Below are positions 1 through 10,260 of a stretch of DNA of 18,882 bases, one piece after another. The notes beneath the pieces were generated by a model that was not told the DNA's origin, ran no database searches, and saw only the letters and a list, made by a program, of their open reading frames with translations. The position numbers were made by a program, and so were the translations under genes. Position 1 is the stretch's first letter. Each line of letters begins with the position of its first letter. The stretch spans positions 1 through 18,882 of the forward strand of contig LSSL01005794.1 of assembly GCA_001953115.1 (NCBI GenBank), read 5' to 3'. The stretch comes from Smittium mucronatum (taxonomy: Eukaryota > Kickxellomycota > Harpellomycetes > Harpellales > Legeriomycetaceae).

Positions 1-2849
1 GGTGGGTGGGTTTACAGTGGAAACTTTTTACTCAAAAATTTTATTAAATAATTCAAAAAATATCTAAATATATTTAAAAGATTGTTATATATATTCACAC
101 AGAATTTAATTTAAAAGGTCTACAAACGTTATTTAACCGATTAAAGTTTTATTTTACTACATATCTCTGCTCGCCAGTAGCCCTTTACTCGTGAGATATT
201 GGATCAAGAGACAGCTAAAACAAAAATGTAAAACAATAACTCATAAATCCAATGAAAATAATTAGCATTCCGACATAAAATTATCAATCCAAAGATTTTT
301 TTTGAAGGATAAATATTCAACTAAAAACAAGTTGAGTAGGCTTAAATTTATAAAAAAAATTATAGACATTAGATTTTAATATATGTTACAAAAGTTTTGT
401 TTCTATGCTGATAATAGAAGAAACATAATTTTAAAATGAATATACTTGTTACAAAAACAGTTTCTGCAATATATTCAAATCGATTGATTTTTACATCAAT
501 TACCTCTATATAACTCTGTTATCCTCGCTTAATAATATTTTTACATGCATCTTTAAATGGAAAAAGTCGGAATTTGGAATTATAGAACAGGAAAATTCAA
601 TTCTAATAAACCCTAATATCATAAATGAGTGTAAAGACTAATTATTAATTCCCAAAATGAAAAAAAATAGCTCGTATAATATCCAAATATGAATCTCTCA
701 TAATTTATCATCCATGCTAATATATATATATACATAAAAGTCTTTGGCTAAAAATTAAGAATTGAGATCTTGGACAAGGTTTTTTTATTTCAGAATGCAT
801 ACACAGTTTAATAACCACCTTCTTAGTTAGCTTTCACTCCGGGTTTTACTAGGATCCAGATGGAGATGTTGTTCAACTACTCTTTGGATGAATTGTAAGT
901 GGCTATTGAATTTTTTTTGAGGTCTTCGGCATCACATATTTAATAAAAAAGTAATATTAGATTAACAATAAACTTTCAAGTCGAGAAGATTTTAAAATAA
1001 CAATTTTTTGGGTCCATCTCATCACTTAACCGGATAGCTAAAGGCATAGTCTACCTGTAATATAATTCGGGTAGACAGTTCCCTATTAATATCAAAAATC
1101 GTGTAACTCGGTATGATTAATTAAAAATTTAAAATCAATTCTTCACATGCATCTAAACCACATTATTAGTTCTTATAATTTTAGGTATGCTACTTTCTCT
1201 TTTGAAAAAAAAACAATTAAATTTTATTGGATATAAAGTTTTTATATATCGATACACATTTTAAAATACATGTATTTAGGTGTGTAGAGCTCAATTTTAA
1301 TCCCAATGGAGCTAAGATGACGAAAATAGTCTAAAAGCATATTTCAATACAATCAAAATTTCTAAATCCAATTACAGGTGAATTCAGAATATAAGCTTTT
1401 TCTATACTTATCATATTAAAAAAGTTCATTTATATTAAAGCCTTTTTATTATTATTAAATATTTACTAAAATAATGAATAATGTTAATATGGATTTGATG
1501 CTTAAAACTTCGGAAAATCAAATCTTGAAGCCCCTAATTTTGCACAAATTTCTTAATTTATTTCACTTGTTTTTATTATACATAGAATGATTGAGTATCT
1601 TCATTTATGCTTTTTTTTTGTAGAATTTTGAAACTATGAAAACATATTATTTTTTAATGGATTTCGAGTTTTCCAATAGTATAAAACCTATATACCCAAA
1701 GAACTATTGAAATCCTATTTGATCGATCAAAAAATTCCTATTTGATAATATATGAAAGTAGCATAATAAAAAATGATAATTTTCAATAAAATGTCTGTAT
1801 CTTTTGGAGTTTAAATTTCATTTTTAGTTCGCCAGCCCTGAAAGAGTTAATTGACCTTTATACATTTTTTTAAGAAAGATTTCATTTGTAATAAATAGTA
1901 GATTTTATCTAAAACTTCTATTTAACACTTCCAATTCTTAAGTTTAACACCATTCCCATAATGTACATTAACTATTTCAATTGATCTAAATTTGTGATCA
2001 GCCCAATACTATATAAATATTATTAGTCTAATAAAAAAGTTAAAAAACTGGAAGGGATTTTTTGTACCATCAGTCCAGAAATGGCTAATGCTATTTTATT
2101 GTTATTTCATTAAAATATAAAGGTTGGTGTTAATAATAAAACAGGATATTGTAAGAATCACATGTTCTCTAAAAAAAGATGAATTTAATTTTCACCAGTT
2201 ATTTTCACACCCGAAATTAATAAAAATATCCCCATTATACATACATATATATATATATATATCCAGTTTCTTTTTACCGTGTTATTAGTTTTTTTTTTGA
2301 GATTTAGCACCAAAATAAATAAATAAAACTAGCGCCAAAAATCAAAAATCAAATTTATTTTAATTAATTCTTACATCGTTATTGAGATATGTCTTGCCAT
2401 TTTCATAGCTAAAATCCATGTCCCTTTATTTTCAAATTAAAAATCAACACAGGTTGTTTTTAATTTTGAAATAGAAATATGTATTTGTACTATTTTAGAA
2501 AGTTGATGCGCTTGACTCACACGAAGATGAAGAGTAAAGAAAATAATAAAACTCTAAGATATAAAAGAGTTTTTTTTATTACCCTCAAATAATTTATTTT
2601 TTTAGCTACTCGAAGGTGATAATAAAATTTTATTTCGTCAAATTAAAATAATCGTTTTTATCCAGCATTTCTTTAGCATAGATTTATGGAAAAATTATAT
2701 CATTAATTTATATTAAATCGAATATTTAAAAGGATCTGGTGTACACGGAAAAACAATGCGCTAAAAAAAATTTGGTACAAATAAATATCATTGCAAGAGA
2801 AAAAAAAAGCAATAATTCGAATAATTTTGGCTGTGTTTCAATATTTTTA
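1..2849. other. AT-rich stretch, no gene recognised
   Basis: This is AT-rich sequence with frequent stops in all six frames and no open frame of note. The only local departures are a GC-richer patch at about 800-900 and a short TA microsatellite near 2239-2262. A 7-base hairpin (GTCTACC ... GGTAGAC, loop 14 bases) lies near 1049-1076. I recognise no protein remnant, RNA gene or element end here. Confidence 0.6.
2239..2262. repeat. TA dinucleotide microsatellite
   Basis: After TACATAC the sequence runs as uninterrupted alternating TA for roughly ten units. It is a simple repeat of a kind common in AT-rich animal genomes, and no function is implied. Confidence 0.85.
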
Positions 2850-3165
2850 CAGGGGTTTTCATAGTTAGATACGTCAGTTTTCATTTTTAGAGACACATTA
2901 TTACATTATTTGGGACATTTTTTTTCATTTAAAGAAACGAAAAACGTCATTTTTGGAGACATACTATTAAATTATTATGGATAATTTTTTTCTTTTTTAG
3001 AGACATATTATTTCACGATTGGGGATATTTTTTTACACTTTTGGAGGGCATAATATTACAAGGTTGGGGATGTTTATTTTCATAGTTACAAACATTTTTC
3101 ATCTTTGTGTAGCACAATTACTACGTGATTTGACAATTATCCCTACTTTTTTTTATAAAATAAAT
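2850..3165 (+). repeat. Left arm of fold-back element
   Basis: This 316-base terminal inverted repeat matches the reverse complement of 3527-3842. Differences seen are the first base, two in the outer GGGG/CATAG segment, one near 3035 and one near 3090. From 2860 to about 3101 it is made of 22-base units. The inner end runs through TTTATAAAATAAAT, after which similarity between the arms stops. The short open frame across 3019-3273 results from this repeat and is not a gene. Confidence 0.92.
2860..3101 (+). repeat. Eleven consecutive 22-base units in the left arm
   Basis: Cut every 22 bases from 2860, the arm falls into units that mostly begin with CA and carry a purine-rich core resembling AGAGACAT or GGGGATAT at columns 8-15. 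Examples are the units at 2882, 2948, 2992 and 3036. Some units alternate between two flavours, one like CATTTTTAGAGACATATTAT and one like CACGATTGGGGATATTTTTT, giving a 44-base higher-order period. The phase is exact over ten units and slips by one base at 3081. Individual units are diverged but register is kept. The same units appear inverted at 3591-3832. Confidence 0.85.
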
Positions 3166-3526
3166 CACATTGTGTATGATTTTACCAAGAACAAATCCAT
3201 TCAATATACCATTCAAAAAATAAAAGATAAAAATTTAAAGATATCTAAAATAAAAAAATATGGTCCTAATTAATATGAGTGGTCCTTGAAATTTTTAATA
3301 ATTTCAAAAAAAGCTCTGTCCAAAACCACTTTCTCAACACAATTACTATTAATAATAGTAAATAAAAAAACTTTCTTCATAAAGTAATCATTATTTTAAT
3401 TATGATGTTACTTTTATTTCATGATAATTTTTACTATGCGCGTTTTGATAGCTTAAAATGATAATCCATGTACTAGCTTTGATATTATATATGAGAATGA
3501 CGATGTAAGTGAATGGATGTGTTTGA
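3166..3526. other. Spacer of fold-back element
   Basis: This is 361 bases of AT-rich sequence between the two arms. It has no open frame or motif that I recognise as a transposase remnant, and the two halves are not complementary to each other. It may be the remains of an internal region of an autonomous parent, or unrelated filler. Confidence 0.7.
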
Positions 3527-3842
3527 ATTTATTTTATAAAAAAAAGTAGGGATAATTGTCAAATCACGTAGTAATTGTGCTACACAAAGATGAAAAATGT
3601 CTGTAACTATGAAAATAAACATCCCCAACCTTGTAATATTATGCCCTCCAAAAGTGGAAAAAAATATCCCCAATCGTGAAATAATATGTCTCTAAAAAAG
3701 AAAAAAATTATCCATAATAATTTAATAGTATGTCTCCAAAAATGACGTTTTTCGTTTCTTTAAATGAAAAAAAATGTCCCAAATAATGTAATAATGTGTC
3801 TCTAAAAATGAAAACTGACGTATCTAACTACGAAAAACCCTA
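3527..3842 (-). repeat. Right arm of fold-back element
   Basis: This is the reverse complement of the left arm, equal in length (316 bases) and nearly identical. The 22-base units lie at 3591-3832 in inverted orientation. The outer end is CCCTA followed by TA. The open frame at 3485-3673 on the minus strand repeats the translation seen in the left arm because the DNA is the same; it is not evidence of coding. Confidence 0.92.
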
Positions 3843-4275
3843 TAACAAATATATTTTCCTGTTTTAACTCTTTATTCTATGTGTGTTAAGTACTCCGCTT
3901 TGTGAAATATTGTTAAATACATTTGCTTCCAATTTAAACAATAGAATTTTAATTTTTTTAAAGTGAAAATTAGGTTAGTATAAATATTGGCCATGATAAT
4001 GGCACGAAATGGCCCAAGGTAACGTAAGAGTTAAAAAAAAGATTTAGTTTATAAATCAAGCAAATGAAGATTTATTATGAATATTAGAACCAATAATTTA
4101 AATATATATGTCTCTGCAGATTTTTAACGAAATGTGTAGATGTAATTAGGCGGGAAAATTTATTTATGTCTATTTTTTTCGTATCAAGGAATTTTTTAAT
4201 AAGATTTTCTCATTAAAAACTATACTAAAAAAATATGAGAAAAAGAAAAAGTGTATTTAAGATACTATTATCCTA
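3843..4275. other. AT-rich stretch, no gene recognised
   Basis: This is AT-rich sequence between the fold-back element and a GC-richer island. There are no open frames of note and no recognisable element ends. Confidence 0.55.
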
Positions 4276-4745
4276 ACTACAAAAAGATTCTCTGCTGGAA
4301 TACCGGCTGCGTAACTACGGGGAAAGATGGAATAAACTAACAGAAAGACCCCCCTCCCCCTGAAATTTCTCCAACTAGGTGTATGACAAGTTACATGCAG
4401 TCAAGAGTTAAGCTCTTTGTCAAAAAAATAATAATTCATCGAATCCAATGAGCTCCTAGTCAGGGGTTACTTACAGCAGGATTAATAAAATTAGACTCCT
4501 ATCCAAACGTGGGTTTGACCGACATGGCTTTCGCACAGATAGCTGTTAGACGCTCAGACCCATCTGACTGTCTAACGCTGGAATTGTGCAAAACGATTGG
4601 TTACTCCTGTGTCGAGATGATCCTCCTCTGGAATCTCAATCCTCCAAATTGCTATGATCTGTCTCCACATCTCTCAAACAAGAATAGCACAACGCTATGT
4701 GAAACTTTAGTTTACTGCACTTCAAATTGTACAATATTAATACTC
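4276..4745. other. GC-richer island of unknown origin
   Basis: Base composition changes clearly here. The segment holds C-rich and G-rich words (CCCCCCTCCCCC near 4350-4361), few long A or T runs, and a 32-base hairpin at 4545-4576. A plus-strand frame is open from 4452 to 4748 but starts at GTG and matches no family I know, and one minus-strand frame is also fairly open. Openness is expected where stop-rich AT sequence is absent. It may be a fragment of a transposon, a SINE-like element or a degraded exon. I could not fold a tRNA from it and I see no rRNA. Confidence 0.5.
4545..4576. repeat. 32-base near-perfect hairpin
   Basis: GTTAGACGCTCAGA pairs with TCTGACTGTCTAAC across a CCCA loop, with a single C-C mismatch and one G-T pair in fourteen positions. 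The flanks (AGC before, GCT after) could lengthen the stem with a one-base bulge. It is much stronger than the AT-only palindromes elsewhere in the window. Whether it is transcribed cannot be told from the sequence. Confidence 0.75.
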
Positions 4746-6399
4746 TAAACCACGACAAGGTATTTCATTCCTAGGAGATGATTTATTTCTAATTGGCTTA
4801 TATATTTACGGAGTATTAGCCAAAATTTCTATTATTTAGTTATTTTTTCGAGTTAATGCATTTATCCAAATCATAAATATTAATTTTCTGAAATATTAAA
4901 TTAATAATATATTGAATCTGGGATGATTTTATATAAATAAACTATTCACTAGAGTTAAAAACGATGTTTTTGCTTAAATTCAGTAAAATGGATGTTGGCT
5001 TAAGTCCAAATTCGCTTATTTCTGCATTTCACTAATTTCTGCAAAAAAAATTTTGCTACTCAAATTTCATGTCTTTTACGAAAAAACCAGGATAATTAAT
5101 ATTCCACTGCGATGATGCTTTTTTAAAGGTATCATTAAGCAAAAACATGACCTTATAAACATTATCTGACCCTTTTGTGATTATAAAGCCTATTATTTTT
5201 CTTATTTGCACCTTTATGTGAAAATTTAGATACTATTTCACCTATTAAGAAAATTTTATGAAGCTGATAAAAATTAAACAAAATGTGTATACAATAAAAA
5301 TACAATTTTAAATGTTGAACTTAAATAGATTGATTGTTTATTTTAAGTGAATAAAGCCCGTTTTTATCTGATAATAAAGTTTTACATATTTATAAACAAT
5401 GAGATAATTAGTTTTATTAGAAGATAGAAAGAGTTTGAATGTGCTGGTAAAACACTCAAAGATAAGTTTTTTTTGAAGCGAAATATTATATTTGATGACT
5501 TCACACCGCTTTTAAATAAAGCATTCTAACATTTATGCAAAATTCAAGTGTTTTTTAAACCATTTTTTTGTATAAATACTCTACCCATTCAAATTTAATT
5601 CAACACGCAGTAATCTATCTTGAAAGTATCGAGTTATAAAATAAAATGAAGCAGCCTTATAAAACCAATAATTTAATATATATATATTCGTTTAACAGCG
5701 AATTTTATATCAATAGCCCTTTGAAAAAAAATGAAAAACATGTATTTTCTCTAAAGATGTCTATTTCATTTATATAAACATTAAATAAACCTTTATCAAA
5801 TCAGCTTGTATAAGAGGTAGGATTTTTTATAAGATAATATCTAAATCGATACTTTTTTCCTACTTTTTAACATTTTAATTAGAAAATTAATTCAAGGATG
5901 ATGCGATATATCATTTTTACAAAAAAAACTAAACGATAAACGAAATAATGTCAGATTTTGAATAATATTTTGAACTATATTATTTTCTATCACTAATATA
6001 TACACTTTTCTAAACAGTGAAATTATAATTCAATAATTATAAACTAATTTTTGAAGCCGTTAATTTGAAGGTAAGAATTCATTATGATATTTACACATAT
6101 AATAGTTATAAAAATTATGTTTTTGTGATATCATATATCAATATACTTACTAAATATTTTTAATAATTATATAAGTTAGTCTGAGTCTGATTTATCAGTG
6201 ATTATTAGAAATTTTTATAAGATAATCAACTGAGATTGATATATTTAAACATTAAATTGGAGAAATAAAGTGGAAAATAAAATGTTTTTTTTGTTTTTTT
6301 AAACCGGATAATCTCTGAGGCTGGCATTATTTTTATTTTTCCCTGAACTAACTACTATTTTCCTTGCCTTTATTAGCGATACCAATATTATCTATAATA
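4746..6399. other. AT-rich stretch with no clear gene
   Basis: This is AT-rich sequence with no recognised protein remnant. The one point of note is a TATA-like word at 5571 followed by a 44-codon open frame at 5646-5777 (see the separate entry). The right-hand part lies just beyond the C-terminal end of a MULE relic and could include its terminal region, but I found no convincing terminal inverted repeat. Confidence 0.5.
5571..5607 (+). promoter_or_regulatory. Possible core promoter (TATA plus initiator-like word)
   Basis: TATAAATA at 5571-5578 is followed about 30 bases later by TTCAACACGCAGT, a plausible arthropod initiator context. A start codon in a favourable context (AAAATGA) lies at 5646 and opens 44 codons to 5777. 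The spacing is what a TATA promoter would have, but TATA-like words are very common in DNA this AT-rich. No recognisable product follows. Confidence 0.15.
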
Positions 6400-7890
6400 A
6401 TATGTTAGATAATAAATAGTAGTATATGTGTATACATTTTTTCTTCTTTAAAAACTGGTAGCACGAACAGTATATATCCATGTAAGTTCTCATGCTTTTC
6501 ATTTTATAAACAAAGTTTTATTTTGAAAAATAAACTTTATTTGATAGAAGGATAAAAGATAATTGTTTGTGAATCAATTTATCAAGCTATAAATTTTTTT
6601 CTTGGGAAAAAATTGAATCACTGAAAATAGGAATATCCTGCACCCCACTATCAAAAATAAAGTGTGTTGGTTATTCGAGTATCTTATCTGAGCTTATTTA
6701 ATATTAATTTATTTTCCCGGTGTTAGGCTGATTAAATGTTTTAGAATCATCTATTATTTCGCTTAAAAGTTTTAAAAAAACAATCAATAAATTTGTACCC
6801 CATCTTAAATATTTTTCTTTTATAGTTATTGAACCTTTCAAGACTGTTATTAGTCGAAGGGATGAAAATGTTTTATCCTTTACACCGAGTATCTTTATTA
6901 GAAGTGATTATAATTTATTTCTTTCACTAGTTTCCTCATCGGTTTAATGTATTTCCTTTCTTCTAAAAATGGAGATTTAGATTTACAAAAAATTCCATAT
7001 TCAGGAATTAGCTGCATTTTACCGATATCTTTCGATATTTTTTCATTAAAGCCCCCTGATTCTGCAACCAAAAAAATTTTAATATTGCTTTTAAAATTAT
7101 ACCAAAATTTTATTCTTTTTATTTTTTAATCAAAATCTCTAAATTCTCGTGCTATTGAAGAGAAGAGTCTGCTACCATGTCCGAAACGCTCCATAAAACC
7201 AAATCCTTTAAGTCCAATTATTAAAGTGCTCAGAGTCAAGTAATAAGAATCTACTGCACCTAATTAACGATTGATATAGCCACTGGGGAAAAAAATTGAT
7301 TGATGTCGCTAACACCTGCTACTATATCAGGGAAGTTTCCACTGATCAGTTTAAAGGTGGATTCAATGGATAGAACAGATGGCAAAGATATGTTTCTTAT
7401 ATTATTTTGCGATATTGTAATATATCTTATTTTACCTATACTAATACAACAGTAAATCACATATGATCTAGATATTTATTCAGAGTATGAATTTTTTTAA
7501 ATATTTCCGAGTTTATTTTATTTGAAGGTTTTGATATCTTTTAACCGTTTATTATTGAATATGTCTTTAATATATTCACATCTTCTCCAGATTAATTTAC
7601 TATCTTCTTATTAATGTTGAAGCTGTGACCCATTCCGTGAGCATCTAAAATTAGTATTTTTATTTTATTTTTTATAAATTGGGCTGCAATTCTGTAAATG
7701 GTTGTCAGATATATAACTGGTCACTCTACCATCATAAACTCTTTTTATTTTTAGATCTACAGGGCACCCATTTAGAGCTTTTATTTGACGGTAATATACC
7801 ATCACCAAAAAATTTATTTGTGACTTCAAAATATTTTATTCTGAATTCATTTTTTAAATATATCTTATCGACGTTTTCAAGTATTTCTTA
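6400..7890 (-). pseudogene. Decayed MULE (Mutator-like) transposase, copy 1
   Basis: A MULE transposase cuts and pastes its element using a DDE catalytic core. Reading the minus strand from about 7890 down, several frames together give the family's domain order. First comes a FLYWCH-like finger with KWVPCRSKNKK at 7741-7773 and GRVTSYISDNHLQN just after it. Next is the first catalytic block (SIESTFKLISGNFPDIVAG, about 7310-7375), where Glu stands where Asp is usual, then GVSDINQFFSPVAISIVN to 7260. Next is ISKDIGKMQLIPEYG near 7000, then the diagnostic PSTNNSLERFNNYK at 6819-6860, and finally a SWIM zinc finger. The distance from the first catalytic block to the PSTNN block, about 170 codons, is normal for the family. 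There are many stops and frame changes, so it cannot make a full protein. No terminal repeats were found. Confidence 0.87.
6428..6490 (-). other. SWIM zinc finger of MULE copy 1
   Basis: On the minus strand one frame reads MDIYCSCYQFLKKKKCIHIY. This is the C-x-C-x(n)-C-x-H signature of SWIM fingers, with the cysteines at 6467-6469, 6461-6463 and 6434-6436 and the histidine at 6428-6430. SWIM domains sit at the C-terminus of many MULE transposases, so this fixes the downstream end of the relic. All four metal ligands are intact although the rest of the gene is broken. Confidence 0.85.
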
Positions 7891-8959
7891 GCCTATCGCT
7901 GAGATACTCTTTATCAAGTTTTTAATAAAAGTTGATGAAAAATAATCAAATCTGGATTTGATTTTATAATTGTTACGGAATAATAAGATTTAGGCTATAC
8001 GCAATAGATGCTTACTAATATTTTATATTTATACTTTTATTCATTCAAGGTATACCTCTATAATACTAGATTTGAAAGAAAAGTATGAGTTTTTTAAGAA
8101 AACAAAAGCACCAAATCGGGTATTTTGTCATATTAAAAATAATCTTACTTAAAATCCAAAAGAACCTAAAAGCGAATATATTAATATACTTTTTTTGAAC
8201 CATGTTATATTTTGTGAGTGATTCGTTGCGTGTTTGTGCATAAACAATAATATATGAATTCTGATTTAATAGTTTTGTTTATTATTTCGTAAGAAAAAAA
8301 ATTCGAAGTTTATTTATTTGTTCGAAAGTTTATCAATTTGTATAATGCATGATTAAATCAACATTTTTTTTCCGCAAACGAGTGAGGAAAACTTTTAAAA
8401 AGCATAGAAATGCTAAAGAATAAGAATTTTTTTGAAAAATCAGATTTTTGCTCGAAAAAGCATCAAAATTTTTTCTGCGACCAATTTTTATTAGCTAATC
8501 AAAAAAACATATTCTAAAAAAAAAATTTCAGTAATTTTTTATGGATTTTTTTTGGCTAGTGTTTATCTAAGCTTTGAATAAGCTTTTCAATGTTTTCTAT
8601 TTTGGAAAAATTATCCCTAGTTTATTTTTATGAAAATATTTTTTCAATTGTCAGTAATTAACAGATAAAAAATCAATATTTTCCATAAAAAGTTATGCGA
8701 ATTGATACAAATCATGTAACTAGGTATGTTTTTATAGTAAGCGATTATGTTTATTAATAAAAACCCAAAAAAAAATTTTATTAACTTATTTAAATTAAAA
8801 TTTAAGGTAGAGTGTATTTAATATTGGAAGTAAGATTCAACTACTTATAAAAATAGATAATTTAAAAATTCGACCCGATAATTAACTAAGGCTTAGCATT
8901 CCCATATATATATTTAAAAAAATTTCAATGCTTTAGAACCAAGAAAATAAATCGTAAGC
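7891..8959. other. AT-rich stretch between MULE relic and LINE 3' end
   Basis: No protein remnant is recognised. The part nearest 7900 may include the first residues or the 5' terminal region of MULE copy 1. The part next to 8960 is the target flank beyond the LINE poly(A) tail. Confidence 0.5.
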
Positions 8960-8990
8960 TTTTTTTTTTGTTTGATTTTAGATCTTTATT
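8960..8990 (-). terminator. LINE polyadenylation signal and poly(A) tail
   Basis: Read on the minus strand, AATAAA (8990-8985) is followed 15 bases later by ten A residues (8969-8960). This is the usual 3' end of an L1-type insertion. It marks the junction between element and target and agrees with the orientation of the coding remains. Confidence 0.85.
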
Positions 8991-9049
8991 ACTAATTTTT
9001 TATTATTAAACTAAGGATAGTGTGTAAAAGGGTGGATGTGACCGTATGG

Positions 9050-10260
9050 AGGGGTGTTCCGTTAATTAGAGAACCTTATATCGCCCCCTGAGTCGAAGGA
9101 GAACCAGTTTGTTTTGGTCCTTGTTCATTCTTCCACTTTATCGGCGTAGCTCCGATCATTTATTATTGTGGGTTTCAATTAGTTGATCCATCTAGAGAAA
9201 AAAGCAGATGCTGGAATTATTATTTTTGATAGGGCGGCTTTTTTCCTCTCTCTGTTGATGTCCCACATTGCGTTAGCGTATAGTATTTGTATAAGTTGGG
9301 AATAGATGCTCTACTGGTTTCATGAAGTCAAAAATTAAATCCAGATTGATCCTCCCAATCCTTAAATTTGGGTTTTGCTATGAATTTCTATAAAGTGATA
9401 AATCATTTGCCAGAATTCTTTGATTTTTTTGCATCCAAATTATATGTGGGGAATATTTCCCCTTTTGATATTACACGCCTTACATCTCTGTGATTGGTCA
9501 AAAGTTCCTTTGTTCCAGATACGCACCCTTTCTTCTGCAATAATTGCATTTTGAAAAAAGATCCATAAGTGGCTCTTTATTTTTGGTTCAATTTTCATTT
9601 CATGAATTTTAAACCAATCGAAATTTGGGTCGTTGCTTTATATTCTCCTCAGCTTTTCCCATTTATGAATTATGCATTTTTCGTATCCAATTATTTTTTC
9701 TAGATTTTTTAAATTCTTTTATTGGCGGAGCTTTAAGCTTCTTCCTCGGGTATTTTCAAATGATTTGTTGGGAAGTACCTTTTTTTTTTATACTATTCCC
9801 TTAACCATTTTTATTTTTATCTGCATCTACCGATAAGAAAATTGACATGATGTTATTTTTTAAAGTAAACACAGAGTTGGAAGGAATTTCCAAAATTAGG
9901 GTACATTCTCGCATAAGTTTTCCTCAATTGGAGATATTGTTTTTTCTAAGCCATAAAATATCTTTTTTTGTGAAATTAGAGTTGATTATATTGTTTAAAT
10001 ATCAAATTCCCATTGTTTTTACGTCTTCATATGCCCAGTGGCTTATGTCACTCATATCAATTTGAAGCATTCTTCTGATAAATTTTATGACTTCCTTCCA
10101 GATTGGTGGGAATTTTCCTAAAGGGTTTGAGAAATTTTCTGGTGTAATAATTTCTAAGATTTGTTCACTTAAATTGTATTTTCTCGATATTGATAGGATT
10201 TTATGTATAGCATAATCCTTCCAAAGAGAGTAGTCAATGTTAACTAAGCTTTTCCCCCAC
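9050..10260 (-). pseudogene. LINE ORF2 C-terminal region and 3' UTR remains
   Basis: Downstream of the reverse transcriptase, a clean segment at 10268-10002 continues the ORF2 product (MMKWGKSLVNIDYSLWKDYA and onward), the region that follows GGLGL motifs in L1-type proteins. Beyond 10000 the frame is repeatedly interrupted but remains Lys- and Asn-rich and coding-like down to about 9200, for example HIIWMQKNQRILANDLSLYR near 9400-9450. The last 150 bases or so before the tail look like a short 3' UTR with GC-richer words. Domain identity in the far C-terminus is uncertain. Confidence 0.75.

Larger units (their letters stand above)
2850..3842. mobile_element. Fold-back (long inverted repeat) non-autonomous DNA element
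   Basis: Two arms of equal length, 2850-3165 and 3527-3842, are reverse complements with only about five mismatches in 316 bases. They enclose a 361-base spacer. The outer ends read CAGGGGTTTTC on the left and, in inverted sense, TAGGGTTTTTC on the right. Each end is bordered by a TA dinucleotide (2848-2849 and 3843-3844), which fits a TA target-site duplication of Tc1/mariner type. TA is frequent here by chance, so the superfamily is uncertain. The spacer has no transposase, so the element would depend on an enzyme supplied in trans. The tandem sub-repeats inside the arms resemble the architecture of fold-back/TU-type elements known from flies and sea urchins; family membership is my inference. 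It could also be a MITE-like element whose arms are kept alike by gene conversion. Confidence 0.88.

Noticed and set aside
2860..3101. CRISPR-like array because of regular short units
   Set aside because: The units are contiguous and diverged, with no conserved repeat separated by unique spacers, and the setting is eukaryotic transposon DNA.
3019..3673. Two similar short open frames facing each other (3019-3273 plus, 3485-3673 minus) as a duplicated gene pair
   Set aside because: They are the same frame read through the two arms of the fold-back element. The similarity is at DNA level and extends beyond the frames, and the codons follow the 22-base repeat.
4500..4580. tRNA-derived SINE head on the minus strand (GGTCAAACCC resembling a B box)
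   Set aside because: No cloverleaf can be folded: the putative T-stem does not pair and the A-box region is part of a hairpin instead.
4509..4748. 79-codon plus-strand open frame as a gene
   Set aside because: It starts at GTG, matches no family known to me, and its openness is explained by the lower AT content of the island.
7260..7460. 66-codon minus-strand open frame as a separate small gene
   Set aside because: Its sequence (ESTFKL, VSDINQFFSPVA) is the catalytic-core segment of MULE copy 1; it is one open fragment of a larger broken gene.
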